Positions 1 through 5,421 of a stretch of DNA of 7,378 nucleotides are shown in pieces. Source of the DNA: Candidatus Omnitrophota bacterium (GTDB lineage: Bacteria; Omnitrophota; Gorgyraeia; S143-82); NCBI GenBank assembly GCA_027065215.1, contig JAMOOT010000278.1, positions 1-7,378 of the forward strand. Reading direction: 5' to 3'. Numbering within the stretch: the stretch's first letter is position 1; the number at the start of each line of letters is the position of its first letter. The position numbers were made by a program, and so were the translations under genes. The notes beneath the pieces are model-generated. The model made no database searches. It was not told the DNA's origin and worked only from the letters and a program-made list of their open reading frames with translations.

Positions 1-1456
1 GACAGGCCTCTATAACATCCCTAAATCGCAATAAGGCACTTATAAGGTCCTCTTCTTCCTCACTTTTAGAAAGGCCGAACAATTCAGCAAACCTCTTAGA
101 TGATACTAACAACCCTCCTGTCTGGGCCATTTCTAATATCCGACAGGCCCTGGCGTGGGCATATTGGACATAATAGACCGGATTCTCTGGGGCCTGGCGT
201 TTTGCTAAATCTAAGTCAAAATCCAAATGTGAACTTGTCTTACGCATAAGAAGAAAAAACCTTGCCGCATCTACACCAACCTCATCCATCAACTCATCAA
301 TCGTTATGTATTTGCCTTGGCGAGTAGACATAGGAATAGGTTCGCCATCCCGATAAAGCGTTACCAATTGAACTATAACCACCTGCAACGCATTAGGATC
401 AAAGCCCATTGCAGCAATAGATGCCTTCACCCTTGGGATATATCCATGATGGTCCGGACCCCATATATTGATCAAGTAATCATAGCCTCGTAGGAACTTA
501 TCTCGATGATAACCTATATCCGCAGTAAAATAGGTCTTACTGCCATCGCTTTTAATCATTACCCTATCTTTGTCATCGCCAAAGCGAGAAGATGCAAACC
601 AAACCGCACCGTCTTTCTTATAGATCAAATTCTTTTCTTGAAGCAAAGATATAGCCTGTTCCACCTTGCCTGACTTTTCCATCACCTCCTGAGAATACCA
701 ACTATCGAATTTCACCCCAAATCGGGCTAATTCCTGTCTAATCATCGAGAGGATCTCTCCAACTGCAAATCGGGAAAACTCCTCAATATCCACTGAATCA
801 ATATCTCCTATTTTATCCCTCCACACACTTAAGAACTTACCAGCCAAGGCCTTAAGATATTCACCCTTATACCCTCCTTCTGGGATAGCACAACCCAATC
901 CTAAAACCTCTTTACACCTCTCCTTCAAAGACTGGCCTAATAGTTTAATCTGTACTCCCACATCGTTTAGATAATACTCAGTATGCACATTATGCCCAGC
1001 AAACCTCATTATCCTTGCCAAGGCATCCCCAACTGCAGCCTGACGGGCGTGGGCAATCGAAAGAGGCCCTGTTGGATTGGCACTCACAAACTCCAAAAGA
1101 ACATTTTTCCTCTCTGATTCAGGCAAAAATCCCTTTACAGGGATCTCCCCTGTCTCCAACACTTCTACCAAATAATTACGAATCACATTAGGGCTTAGAA
1201 ATATGTTCACAAACCCTGGCGGTCTGACCTCCACCTTTTCTATCACATCATTCAAATTCGAAGATAAAAGCCTTTGTTGAATCTCTTCTCCTAATTGAAC
1301 CGCAGGCATACCTAACACCTTAGCATATTTCATCGCTATTGGGCTGTAAAGGTCACCATGCTCCTTGTTTTTTGTCAAAAGGACTTCAACGTTGGGATCT
1401 TTTATCCCTAATTCCGATAGAATAGACACAAGTTCTCTACGAATCTTTTCTCTCAT
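1..1456 (-). CDS. argS: Arginyl-tRNA synthetase, C-terminus cut by window edge
   Basis: Class I aminoacyl-tRNA synthetase that charges tRNA-Arg with arginine in the cytoplasm. 485 codons are visible from the ATG at 1456, and the frame runs off position 1. Full-length ArgRS is usually about 550-580 residues, so most of the C-terminal anticodon-binding helical domain is missing. The N-terminal ArgRS-specific domain occupies roughly residues 1-85. The catalytic core begins at FVSANPTGPL (123-132), followed by the HIGH-type motif, here SIAH (133-136), then ARQAAVGDAL. The ArgRS signatures NDVGVQI (164-170) and GPDHHGY (333-339) follow, and the KMSKS-equivalent loop reads PMSTRQG (375-381). A DALR-type domain starts near 430 (YAHARACRIL). 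The start overlaps the end of rsfS by 20 bases in another frame. A GAGAGG ribosome-binding site lies 3 bases upstream of the ATG, inside rsfS. This suggests translational coupling. Family assignment is certain. Confidence 0.97.
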   Translation of the reverse strand, partial: MREKIRRELVSILSELGIKDPNVEVLLTKNKEHGDLYSPIAMKYAKVLGMPAVQLGEEIQQRLLSSNLNDVIEKVEVRPPGFVNIFLSPNVIRNYLVEVLETGEIPVKGFLPESERKNVLLEFVSANPTGPLSIAHARQAAVGDALARIMRFAGHNVHTEYYLNDVGVQIKLLGQSLKERCKEVLGLGCAIPEGGYKGEYLKALAGKFLSVWRDKIGDIDSVDIEEFSRFAVGEILSMIRQELARFGVKFDSWYSQEVMEKSGKVEQAISLLQEKNLIYKKDGAVWFASSRFGDDKDRVMIKSDGSKTYFTADIGYHRDKFLRGYDYLINIWGPDHHGYIPRVKASIAAMGFDPNALQVVIVQLVTLYRDGEPIPMSTRQGKYITIDELMDEVGVDAARFFLLMRKTSSHLDFDLDLAKRQAPENPVYYVQYAHARACRILEMAQTGGLLVSSKRFAELFGLSKSEEEEDLISALLRFRDVIEAC

Positions 1457-1814
1457 GTTCCTCTCTTTTTTCTACCGTTCGCCACAACCTCTCCAGGTTG
1501 TAAAAGACTCTGGCCTCAGGCTCAAATATGTGCACAACCACATCTAAACAATCAAGGACCACCCAGTTGTCGTCTCCACCTGTCCGCGTATTTTTGAATA
1601 TCCTTATCCCTGCCTTTTTAAGATTATCTTCTAAATGCTCACTTATTGTCTTTATTTGACGCAAACTCTCGCCACTGCATATCACAAAAAAATCAGTAAA
1701 ATTACAGATTTCGCGGACATCTAAAGTTACAATATCCTGCGCCTTCTTTTCCTCTAATAACGACCTTATTATTCTTACCTTTTCTTCAACCGGTATCGAC
1801 CTATATTTTGCCAT
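1437..1814 (-). CDS. rsfS: Ribosome silencing factor RsfS (Iojap/DUF143 family)
   Basis: A 125-residue cytoplasmic protein of the RsfS/Iojap family. Members bind ribosomal protein uL14 on the 50S subunit and block joining with 30S, silencing translation in poor conditions. Length is typical of the family. The hallmark stretches are present: ICNFTDFFVICSGES (36-50), then QIKTISEHLED (53-63), the WVVLDCLDVVVHIF strand region near 84-97, and the C-terminal YNLERLW segment near 105-111. The ATG at 1814 gives a protein beginning MAKYRSIP, and no upstream in-frame start is better supported. The ribosome-binding site is weak (GGGA next to the start). It lies 19 bases after the zinc-ribbon gene and overlaps argS by 20 bases, so it is probably cotranscribed and translationally coupled. 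In many bacteria rsfS sits beside nadD; no nadD is seen here. Confidence 0.96.
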   Translation of the reverse strand: MAKYRSIPVEEKVRIIRSLLEEKKAQDIVTLDVREICNFTDFFVICSGESLRQIKTISEHLEDNLKKAGIRIFKNTRTGGDDNWVVLDCLDVVVHIFEPEARVFYNLERLWRTVEKREEHERKDS

Positions 1815-1833
1815 TCCCGCAAATGCGATTTTT

Positions 1834-1977
1834 TTATTTTTTGCCTAATATCTTAAACATAGAAGTCCCACAATCCGGGCACTTTCCCTTCATAGCCTTT
1901 CGCCCATTCTTCATCTCCACCTCTTGGGCATCAACCATCTCCCTTTTTGCCTTACACTTTACACAATAAGCCTCCAT
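1834..1977 (-). CDS. Small four-cysteine zinc-ribbon protein (DUF5679-like)
   Basis: A 47-residue protein beginning MEAYCVKCKAKREM. It carries two CxxC pairs, C5-V-K-C8 and C33-P-D-C36, in the spacing of a treble-clef or zinc-ribbon fold. Between them lies a basic segment (EMKNGRKAMKGK, about 21-32) matching my recollection of DUF5679 proteins, whose function is unknown. A zinc-bound structural or nucleic-acid-binding role is an inference only. There are two adjacent ATGs, at 1980 and 1977. The GGGAGG motif at 1984-1989 is 3 bases from the first and 6 bases from the second, so 1977 is preferred. The gene lies between lepB (12 bases upstream) and rsfS (19 bases downstream) and fits the operon. 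The cysteine pattern, strong ribosome-binding site and tight spacing together argue that it is real despite its size. Confidence 0.85.
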   Translation of the reverse strand: MEAYCVKCKAKREMVDAQEVEMKNGRKAMKGKCPDCGTSMFKILGKK

Positions 1978-1983
1978 CATCAA

Positions 1984-1989
1984 CCTCCC
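1984..1989 (-). promoter_or_regulatory. Ribosome-binding site choosing the zinc-ribbon start
   Basis: GGGAGG on the minus strand, directly after the TAA stop of lepB. The 6-base spacing to the ATG at 1977, against 3 bases to the ATG at 1980, favours the second ATG. Confidence 0.75.
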
Positions 1990-2571
1990 TTATTTTACTC
2001 TACCTATTCGACTCAACGGCCAAAACCGAAATACTACCTTACCGACTAAATTTCTCTCTGGCACAAACCCCCAAAAACGGCTATCCTTTGACACCAAACT
2101 ATTATCTCCTAAAACATAATAACAATGAGGAGGGACAGTAATCTTTTCCCCCTCCTGGCCATATGGCCCCATATTGTAATAGGTTATATTTCTAAATGGG
2201 CCATCCAAAAGAGGGTGTCCATTCACAAAGACCGTACCACTCTTTATCTCAACCGTTTCTCCCCCCTTGGCTATTAACCGCTTTACAAAGTGCTTCTTAG
2301 GGTCTTCCGGGTAGAGAAAGACTATAACATCTCCCCTATTGGGATCTTTTAACTTAGGCAATTTAATATGAGTAAATGGAATTATTGGCCCATAAGGGCA
2401 CTTAATAGCTATAACTCTATCTCCTATCATAAGAGTTGGGATCATAGACCCTGACGGAATCTTATAAACCTGGAAGATAAATGTCCTTATTATGATTGCC
2501 AGAATAGCGGCAACAACTATTGCTTCGGTCCATTCCTTTACTTCGCGCCAGAGCCAATCTCTAAATGACAT
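1990..2571 (-). CDS. lepB: Signal peptidase I
   Basis: A 193-residue membrane serine protease of family S26. It removes signal peptides from exported proteins on the outer face of the cytoplasmic membrane. One transmembrane segment lies at about residues 17-34 (AIVVAAILAIIIRTFIF region). The catalytic serine box is IPSGSMIPTL, with nucleophile S42. The general-base lysine is K97 in FVKRLIAKGGE. The late conserved box GDNSLVSKDSRFWG lies near 155-168, followed by GFVPERNLVGK. Length fits the short bacterial form with a single N-terminal anchor. The ATG at 2571 lies 14 bases after the leuB stop with only a weak purine-rich site ahead, so expression probably depends on the leuB message. The stop codon abuts the ribosome-binding site of the zinc-ribbon gene. 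Nothing appears broken. Confidence 0.97.
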   Translation of the reverse strand: MSFRDWLWREVKEWTEAIVVAAILAIIIRTFIFQVYKIPSGSMIPTLMIGDRVIAIKCPYGPIIPFTHIKLPKLKDPNRGDVIVFLYPEDPKKHFVKRLIAKGGETVEIKSGTVFVNGHPLLDGPFRNITYYNMGPYGQEGEKITVPPHCYYVLGDNSLVSKDSRFWGFVPERNLVGKVVFRFWPLSRIGRVK

Positions 2572-2585
2572 AATTGACTTTCAGT

Positions 2586-3656
2586 TCAACACAAATTCCT
2601 GATGTATTCTACTACCAAGTCCCCTACTTCGGAAGTAGAATATCCCATCTTCCCAGCAGAAAGGCTCTTGAGTCTTTCCGAAGTAACCTTCACAACCGCC
2701 TGTTCCAAACACTGCCACGCCTTCCTCTCCCCAAGATATTCCAACATCATCCCCCCAGCGCATATTGCCGCTAACGGATTTATAACATTCTTACCGGTGT
2801 ATTTGGGCGCGGACCCTCCTATAGGCTCAAACATGGAAACACCATCTGGATTGATATTACCTCCGGCCGCTATACCCATACCGCCCTGAATAATAGCCCC
2901 CAAATCCGTTATTATATCACCAAACATATTATCAGTAACAATCACATCAAACCATTCAGGATTTTTCACCATCCACATACAAGTAGCATCCACATGGGCA
3001 TAACCGCGTGTAATATCTGGATATTCTTGCCCCACTTCATTGAAAACCCTTTCCCACAAATCAAATGCGTATGTTAACACATTTGTCTTCCCACACAACG
3101 TCAATTGTCTCTTTTTATTCCTCTTACGAGTAAATTCAAAAGCGTATCTAACACAACGCTCTACCCCTTTACGAGTATTTATACTTTCTTGGATCGCAAC
3201 CTCGTCTTTGGTCCCTTTTCTTAAAAAACCACCTGCTCCACAGTAAAGCCCTTCGGTATTTTCTCTTATCACCACAAAATCTATCTCCTCTGGCCCTTTA
3301 TCCCTCAATGGAGTCCAAACCCCGGGATATAACTTTATTGGCCGCAGGTTTATATATTGATCCAACTCAAACCTAAGTCTCAGCAATATCCCACGCTCAA
3401 GGATCCCCGGTTTGACGTCTGGATGGCCAATTGCCCCCAGGTATATGGCATCTACCTGTCTTAACTCTTCCAAAACACTATCTGGCAAGGTTTCACCAGT
3501 ACGAAGGTATCGCTCTCCACCTAAATCGTAGTCAATAAACTCTAATTTAAACCCGAACTTATCAGATAAGGCAGAGAGCACTTTTTTCCCCTCTCTTATC
3601 ACCTCAGGCCCTGTTCCATCCCCAGGAATAACAGCTATTTTGTATGTCTTAGACAT
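2586..3656 (-). CDS. leuB: 3-isopropylmalate dehydrogenase (LeuB-type beta-decarboxylating dehydrogenase)
   Basis: A 356-residue enzyme of the isocitrate/isopropylmalate dehydrogenase family. LeuB oxidises and decarboxylates 3-isopropylmalate to 2-oxoisocaproate in leucine biosynthesis. It opens with AVIPGDGTGPEV (8-19). The substrate loop ERGILLRLRFELD (87-99) keeps the Glu and paired Leu positions that contact the isopropyl group in known LeuB enzymes. Arginines R95, R105 and R131, Y138, K190 and D223/D247/D251 occupy expected catalytic and metal positions. The family signature spans about 243-268 (DNMFGDIITDLGAI onward). The LLRLRFELD wording resembles actinobacterial-type LeuB. One oddity is that the cofactor loop reads GGSAPKYTGK (280-289), with Lys-Tyr where most LeuB enzymes have Asp-Ile. 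Tartrate, homoisocitrate or another dehydrogenase activity is possible. A strong AAGGAGG site (3662-3668) fixes the start. It is the first protein gene after the tRNA; leuA, leuC and leuD are not in view. Confidence 0.88.
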   Translation of the reverse strand: MSKTYKIAVIPGDGTGPEVIREGKKVLSALSDKFGFKLEFIDYDLGGERYLRTGETLPDSVLEELRQVDAIYLGAIGHPDVKPGILERGILLRLRFELDQYINLRPIKLYPGVWTPLRDKGPEEIDFVVIRENTEGLYCGAGGFLRKGTKDEVAIQESINTRKGVERCVRYAFEFTRKRNKKRQLTLCGKTNVLTYAFDLWERVFNEVGQEYPDITRGYAHVDATCMWMVKNPEWFDVIVTDNMFGDIITDLGAIIQGGMGIAAGGNINPDGVSMFEPIGGSAPKYTGKNVINPLAAICAGGMMLEYLGERKAWQCLEQAVVKVTSERLKSLSAGKMGYSTSEVGDLVVEYIRNLC

Positions 3657-3661
3657 AAATG

Positions 3662-3668
3662 CCTCCTT
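3662..3668 (-). promoter_or_regulatory. Strong ribosome-binding site of leuB
   Basis: AAGGAGG on the minus strand with 5 bases to the ATG at 3656. This is one of the two best ribosome-binding sites in the window and supports high translation of the first protein gene of the unit. Confidence 0.8.
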
Positions 3669-3750
3669 AATTCTACACCCTTACATCCCACAAAAAGGCT
3701 ATCCCTCACAACTGCATCGAGAGAAACAAAAGGCAAGGCCAGAAATCAAG

Positions 3751-3823
3751 TGGGCCCACGAGGACTCGAACCTCGAACCAACTGATTATGAGTCAGCTGC
3801 TCTGCCGATTGAGCTATGGGCCC
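3751..3823 (-). tRNA. tRNA with CAU anticodon (elongator Met, or Ile2)
   Basis: A complete 73-base cloverleaf on the minus strand. The 7-bp acceptor stem GGGCCCA/TGGGCCC is perfect. The D arm is GCTC...GAGC. The anticodon stem GCTGA/TCAGT (one G-T pair) encloses loop CTCATAA with anticodon CAT. The T arm CGAGG/CCTCG encloses TTCGAGT, and the discriminator base is A. The 3' CCA is not encoded, so it must be added after transcription. The initiator type is excluded because positions 1 and 72 pair and the anticodon stem lacks the three G-C pairs of initiators. Elongator Met and the lysidine-modified Ile2 both carry CAU. The C4-G69 and C5-G68 pairs resemble those recognised by E. coli TilS on Ile2, but I cannot settle the identity. 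It lies between guaB3 and leuB. Confidence 0.95.
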
Positions 3824-3834
3824 GAGAGAAAGTT

Positions 3835-3863
3835 ATTTTACTCAAAAAGCCCTGCCAAGTCAA
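3835..3863 (-). promoter_or_regulatory. Sigma-70-type promoter for the tRNA and probably the leuB operon
   Basis: On the minus strand, TTGACT (3858-3863) and TAAAAT (3835-3840) are separated by exactly 17 bases. Each hexamer matches the consensus in 5 of 6 positions. The -10 box ends 11 bases before the tRNA 5' end, so transcription would begin just ahead of the tRNA. It starts just downstream of the guaB3 stop codon (3874). No terminator hairpin with a T-run is visible between the tRNA and leuB, so readthrough into leuB-lepB-zinc ribbon-rsfS-argS is likely (inference). Confidence 0.65.
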
Positions 3864-3873
3864 TTGCTTCTCC

Positions 3874-5034
3874 CTATTTCCCCATGCCAATGCGTTGGCT
3901 CATCTGAAAGAGTTTCCCTTCAGTCTGGATAGAGGGAGCAATTATTATCTCCGTCAACTGCATCTCCCGTATATTACGCGCTCCAAGGCTACCCATAGAT
4001 GTCTTCAATGCCCCTACCAAATTCTGCGAACCATCATCGACCTTAGCCGGCCCAAACAAAATCTCCTGAAGGCTTCCAGTAATACCCACATAAATCCTTG
4101 TTCCTCGTGGAAGATTCTCATGGGAAGTGGCCATACCCCAATGATACCCCCTACCAGGGGCCTCTTTTGCCCGTGCAAAGGGCGAACCAATCATCACTGC
4201 ATCAGCCCCTGCAGCAAAGGCCTTACAGACATCACCTCCAGTGCGCATACCACCATCGGTAATTATCGGAACATATTTCCCTGTACGACGGTAGTAATAA
4301 TCCCGCGCGGCAGATGTATCAATCGTAGTGGTAACCTGCGGCACCCCTATACCCAAAACACCCCTTGTGGTGCAGGCAGCACCAGGCCCTATTCCAACCA
4401 ATATCCCACTGGCACCTACTTCCATTAAGGCCAAAGCAGTTTTATAAGTAACGCAGTTTCCAATCACCACCGGTATCTTCATCATTTTACAAAACTTCTC
4501 CAAATCAACTGGCTTATAAGTGGATGAAATGTGCTTAACCGATGTTACCGTACCCTGCACCACGAACATATCAGCCCCTGCTTGCTCTGCAATAGGGCCA
4601 AACCGTTCAGCGTGTTGAGGGATACAACTAACTGCAGCCACTCCTCCTTTTTCTTTGATCTGTCTAACCCTCTCAGCAATCAAATCTTCTTTTATCGGTT
4701 CACGATACATCTGTTGAATCAACTCAGTTGCCTCTTCAGGGGTGGCTTGCGCTATGCGATCAAGTATCTCGTCAGGGTCACGATATCGTGTTTGGACCCC
4801 ATCAAGGTTTAAGACAGCCAATCCTCCCAACCGACTCATCTCAACCGCAAACCTTACATCCACCACACCATCCATTGCCGAAGCGATAAATGGTATCTTG
4901 AATTTAATTCCTCCCAACTCAAACGAGACATCAACATCATCCGGGTTTATCGTTACCTCACCAGGAACCAGGGCTACTTCATCAAACCCATAACAACGCC
5001 TCGCCCTTCTACCTATACCAATCCATTCCCCCAT
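3874..5034 (-). CDS. guaB3: GuaB3 family IMP dehydrogenase-related protein
   Basis: A 386-residue TIM-barrel protein of the IMP dehydrogenase/GMP reductase family without the inserted CBS pair found in ordinary GuaB (about 490 residues). Numbering from the upstream GTG at 5037, the barrel begins YGFDEVALVPGEVTI (16-30). The catalytic loop is GIGPGAACTTRGVLG (215-229) with nucleophile C222. The nucleotide phosphate site is DGGMRTGGDVCKAFAAGADA (261-280). The C-terminus ends in TEGKLFQMSQRIGMGK, closely matching cyanobacterial and Chloroflexi GuaB3 as I recall them. The flap Arg-Tyr pair of canonical IMPDH is not evident; the region reads FGPAKVDDGSQNLVGAL. Cyanobacterial GuaB3 has been reported to act as IMP dehydrogenase, while actinobacterial GuaB3 lacks a clear function, so IMP to XMP is plausible but not proven here. 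An in-frame GTG at 5037 sits only 2 bases from the GGAGG motif; the ATG at 5034, at 5 bases, is preferred. Confidence 0.92.
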   Translation of the reverse strand: MGEWIGIGRRARRCYGFDEVALVPGEVTINPDDVDVSFELGGIKFKIPFIASAMDGVVDVRFAVEMSRLGGLAVLNLDGVQTRYRDPDEILDRIAQATPEEATELIQQMYREPIKEDLIAERVRQIKEKGGVAAVSCIPQHAERFGPIAEQAGADMFVVQGTVTSVKHISSTYKPVDLEKFCKMMKIPVVIGNCVTYKTALALMEVGASGILVGIGPGAACTTRGVLGIGVPQVTTTIDTSAARDYYYRRTGKYVPIITDGGMRTGGDVCKAFAAGADAVMIGSPFARAKEAPGRGYHWGMATSHENLPRGTRIYVGITGSLQEILFGPAKVDDGSQNLVGALKTSMGSLGARNIREMQLTEIIIAPSIQTEGKLFQMSQRIGMGK

Positions 5035-5039
5035 CACAA

Positions 5040-5047
5040 CCTCCTTT
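5040..5047 (-). promoter_or_regulatory. Ribosome-binding site choosing the guaB3 start
   Basis: AAAGGAGG on the minus strand. It lies 5 bases from the ATG at 5034 and only 2 bases from the GTG at 5037, so initiation at the ATG is more likely. Confidence 0.8.
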
Positions 5048-5088
5048 ACTAACGAGTCTTAATCAATAACCAGCATTAAGAATTTTTT

Positions 5089-5117
5089 ATTATAACATCA
5101 AATCTAACTACTTGTAA
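5089..5117 (-). promoter_or_regulatory. Candidate promoter of guaB3
   Basis: A perfect TATAAT (5089-5094, minus strand) lies 17 bases from TTACAA (5112-5117), which matches the -35 consensus in 3 of 6 positions. The predicted start near 5082 leaves a leader of about 48 bases, too short for a riboswitch. The surrounding DNA is A+T-rich, so a chance TATAAT is possible. Confidence 0.45.
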
Positions 5118-5212
5118 GTAATCAGAGTTCATCATGAGTGCACAGATAGATAATGCCCTTTAAACAAACTCACATTTTTACCCTCTAATTATTGCCTCAA
5201 AAGTAACAATTT

Positions 5213-5241
5213 CATCCTACAACCCGCTCCCCCCAAGGATG
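5213..5241. repeat. Short inverted repeat in the guaB3 upstream gap
   Basis: CATCCT (5213-5218) and AGGATG (5236-5241) can pair as a 6-bp stem around a 17-base loop that is very C-rich on the plus strand. There is no T-run beside it, so it is not a standard intrinsic terminator. It lies between the nuclease gene and guaB3 and could be chance. Confidence 0.25.
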
Positions 5242-5270
5242 GTAAGTACAGGCAACAAAACTCTCTTCCT

Positions 5271-5411
5271 CTACAGGGAGTTATAAACCAACCTAACAAT
5301 TTGCGTTAAATCTAAATTTAATTTCTGAGCCCCCAACACGTAACCTCTTTTTCTAATCCAAACTTTAAAATTTATCCTCTTTTTGCCTAACCCTGCATTG
5401 CCTATCCTCAT
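5271..5411 (-). CDS. Doubtful 46-residue open frame behind the nuclease gene
   Basis: A 46-codon frame starts at the ATG at 5411, 10 bases after the nuclease stop codon, with AGGGG 4 bases upstream, and ends with TAG at 5271-5273. The product begins MRIGNAGLGKKRINFKVWIR. It is basic in its first half and has a short possible amphipathic stretch (LNLDLTQIVRLVYNSL) at the end. I see no cysteine pairs, helix-turn-helix signature or match to a known small protein. Placement and ribosome-binding site make it a possible third gene of the restriction-modification module, but a frame this short could easily be chance. It could also be a decayed gene: just past the stop, another frame reads EEESFVACTYHPWGERVVG before its own stop. 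Confidence 0.22.
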   Translation of the reverse strand: MRIGNAGLGKKRINFKVWIRKRGYVLGAQKLNLDLTQIVRLVYNSL

Positions 5412-5421
5412 AAATCCCCTA

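Larger units (their letters stand above)
5035..5270. other. Intergenic stretch upstream of guaB3
   Basis: An A+T-rich, largely non-coding stretch upstream of guaB3. It holds the guaB3 ribosome-binding site, a candidate promoter and a short inverted repeat. I see no tRNA, no long open frame and no clear terminator for the restriction-modification module. Confidence 0.6.

Noticed and set aside
2574..2889. Plus-strand and alternative minus-strand frames within leuB
   Set aside because: They are shadows of the well-supported leuB frame and show no family features.
3669..3750. Attenuator, T-box or terminator between the tRNA and leuB
   Set aside because: The stretch is too short for a T-box, and only a 3-bp GGC/GCC hairpin could be found, without a proper T-run.
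3841..3873. Possible terminator after guaB3 (GAAGC...GCTTTTT)
   Set aside because: The stem is only 4-5 bp with a loop of about 15 bases, and the same bases are better explained as the tRNA promoter spacer and -35 box.
3640..4428. Long plus-strand open frame of 262 codons
   Set aside because: It runs antisense across the tRNA and the end of guaB3, both strongly supported on the minus strand. The protein has no recognisable domain and uses an odd Cys/His/Pro-rich composition.
5035..5037. GTG start for guaB3 three bases before the ATG
   Set aside because: The GGAGG motif would be only 2 bases away; the ATG at 5034 has normal spacing.
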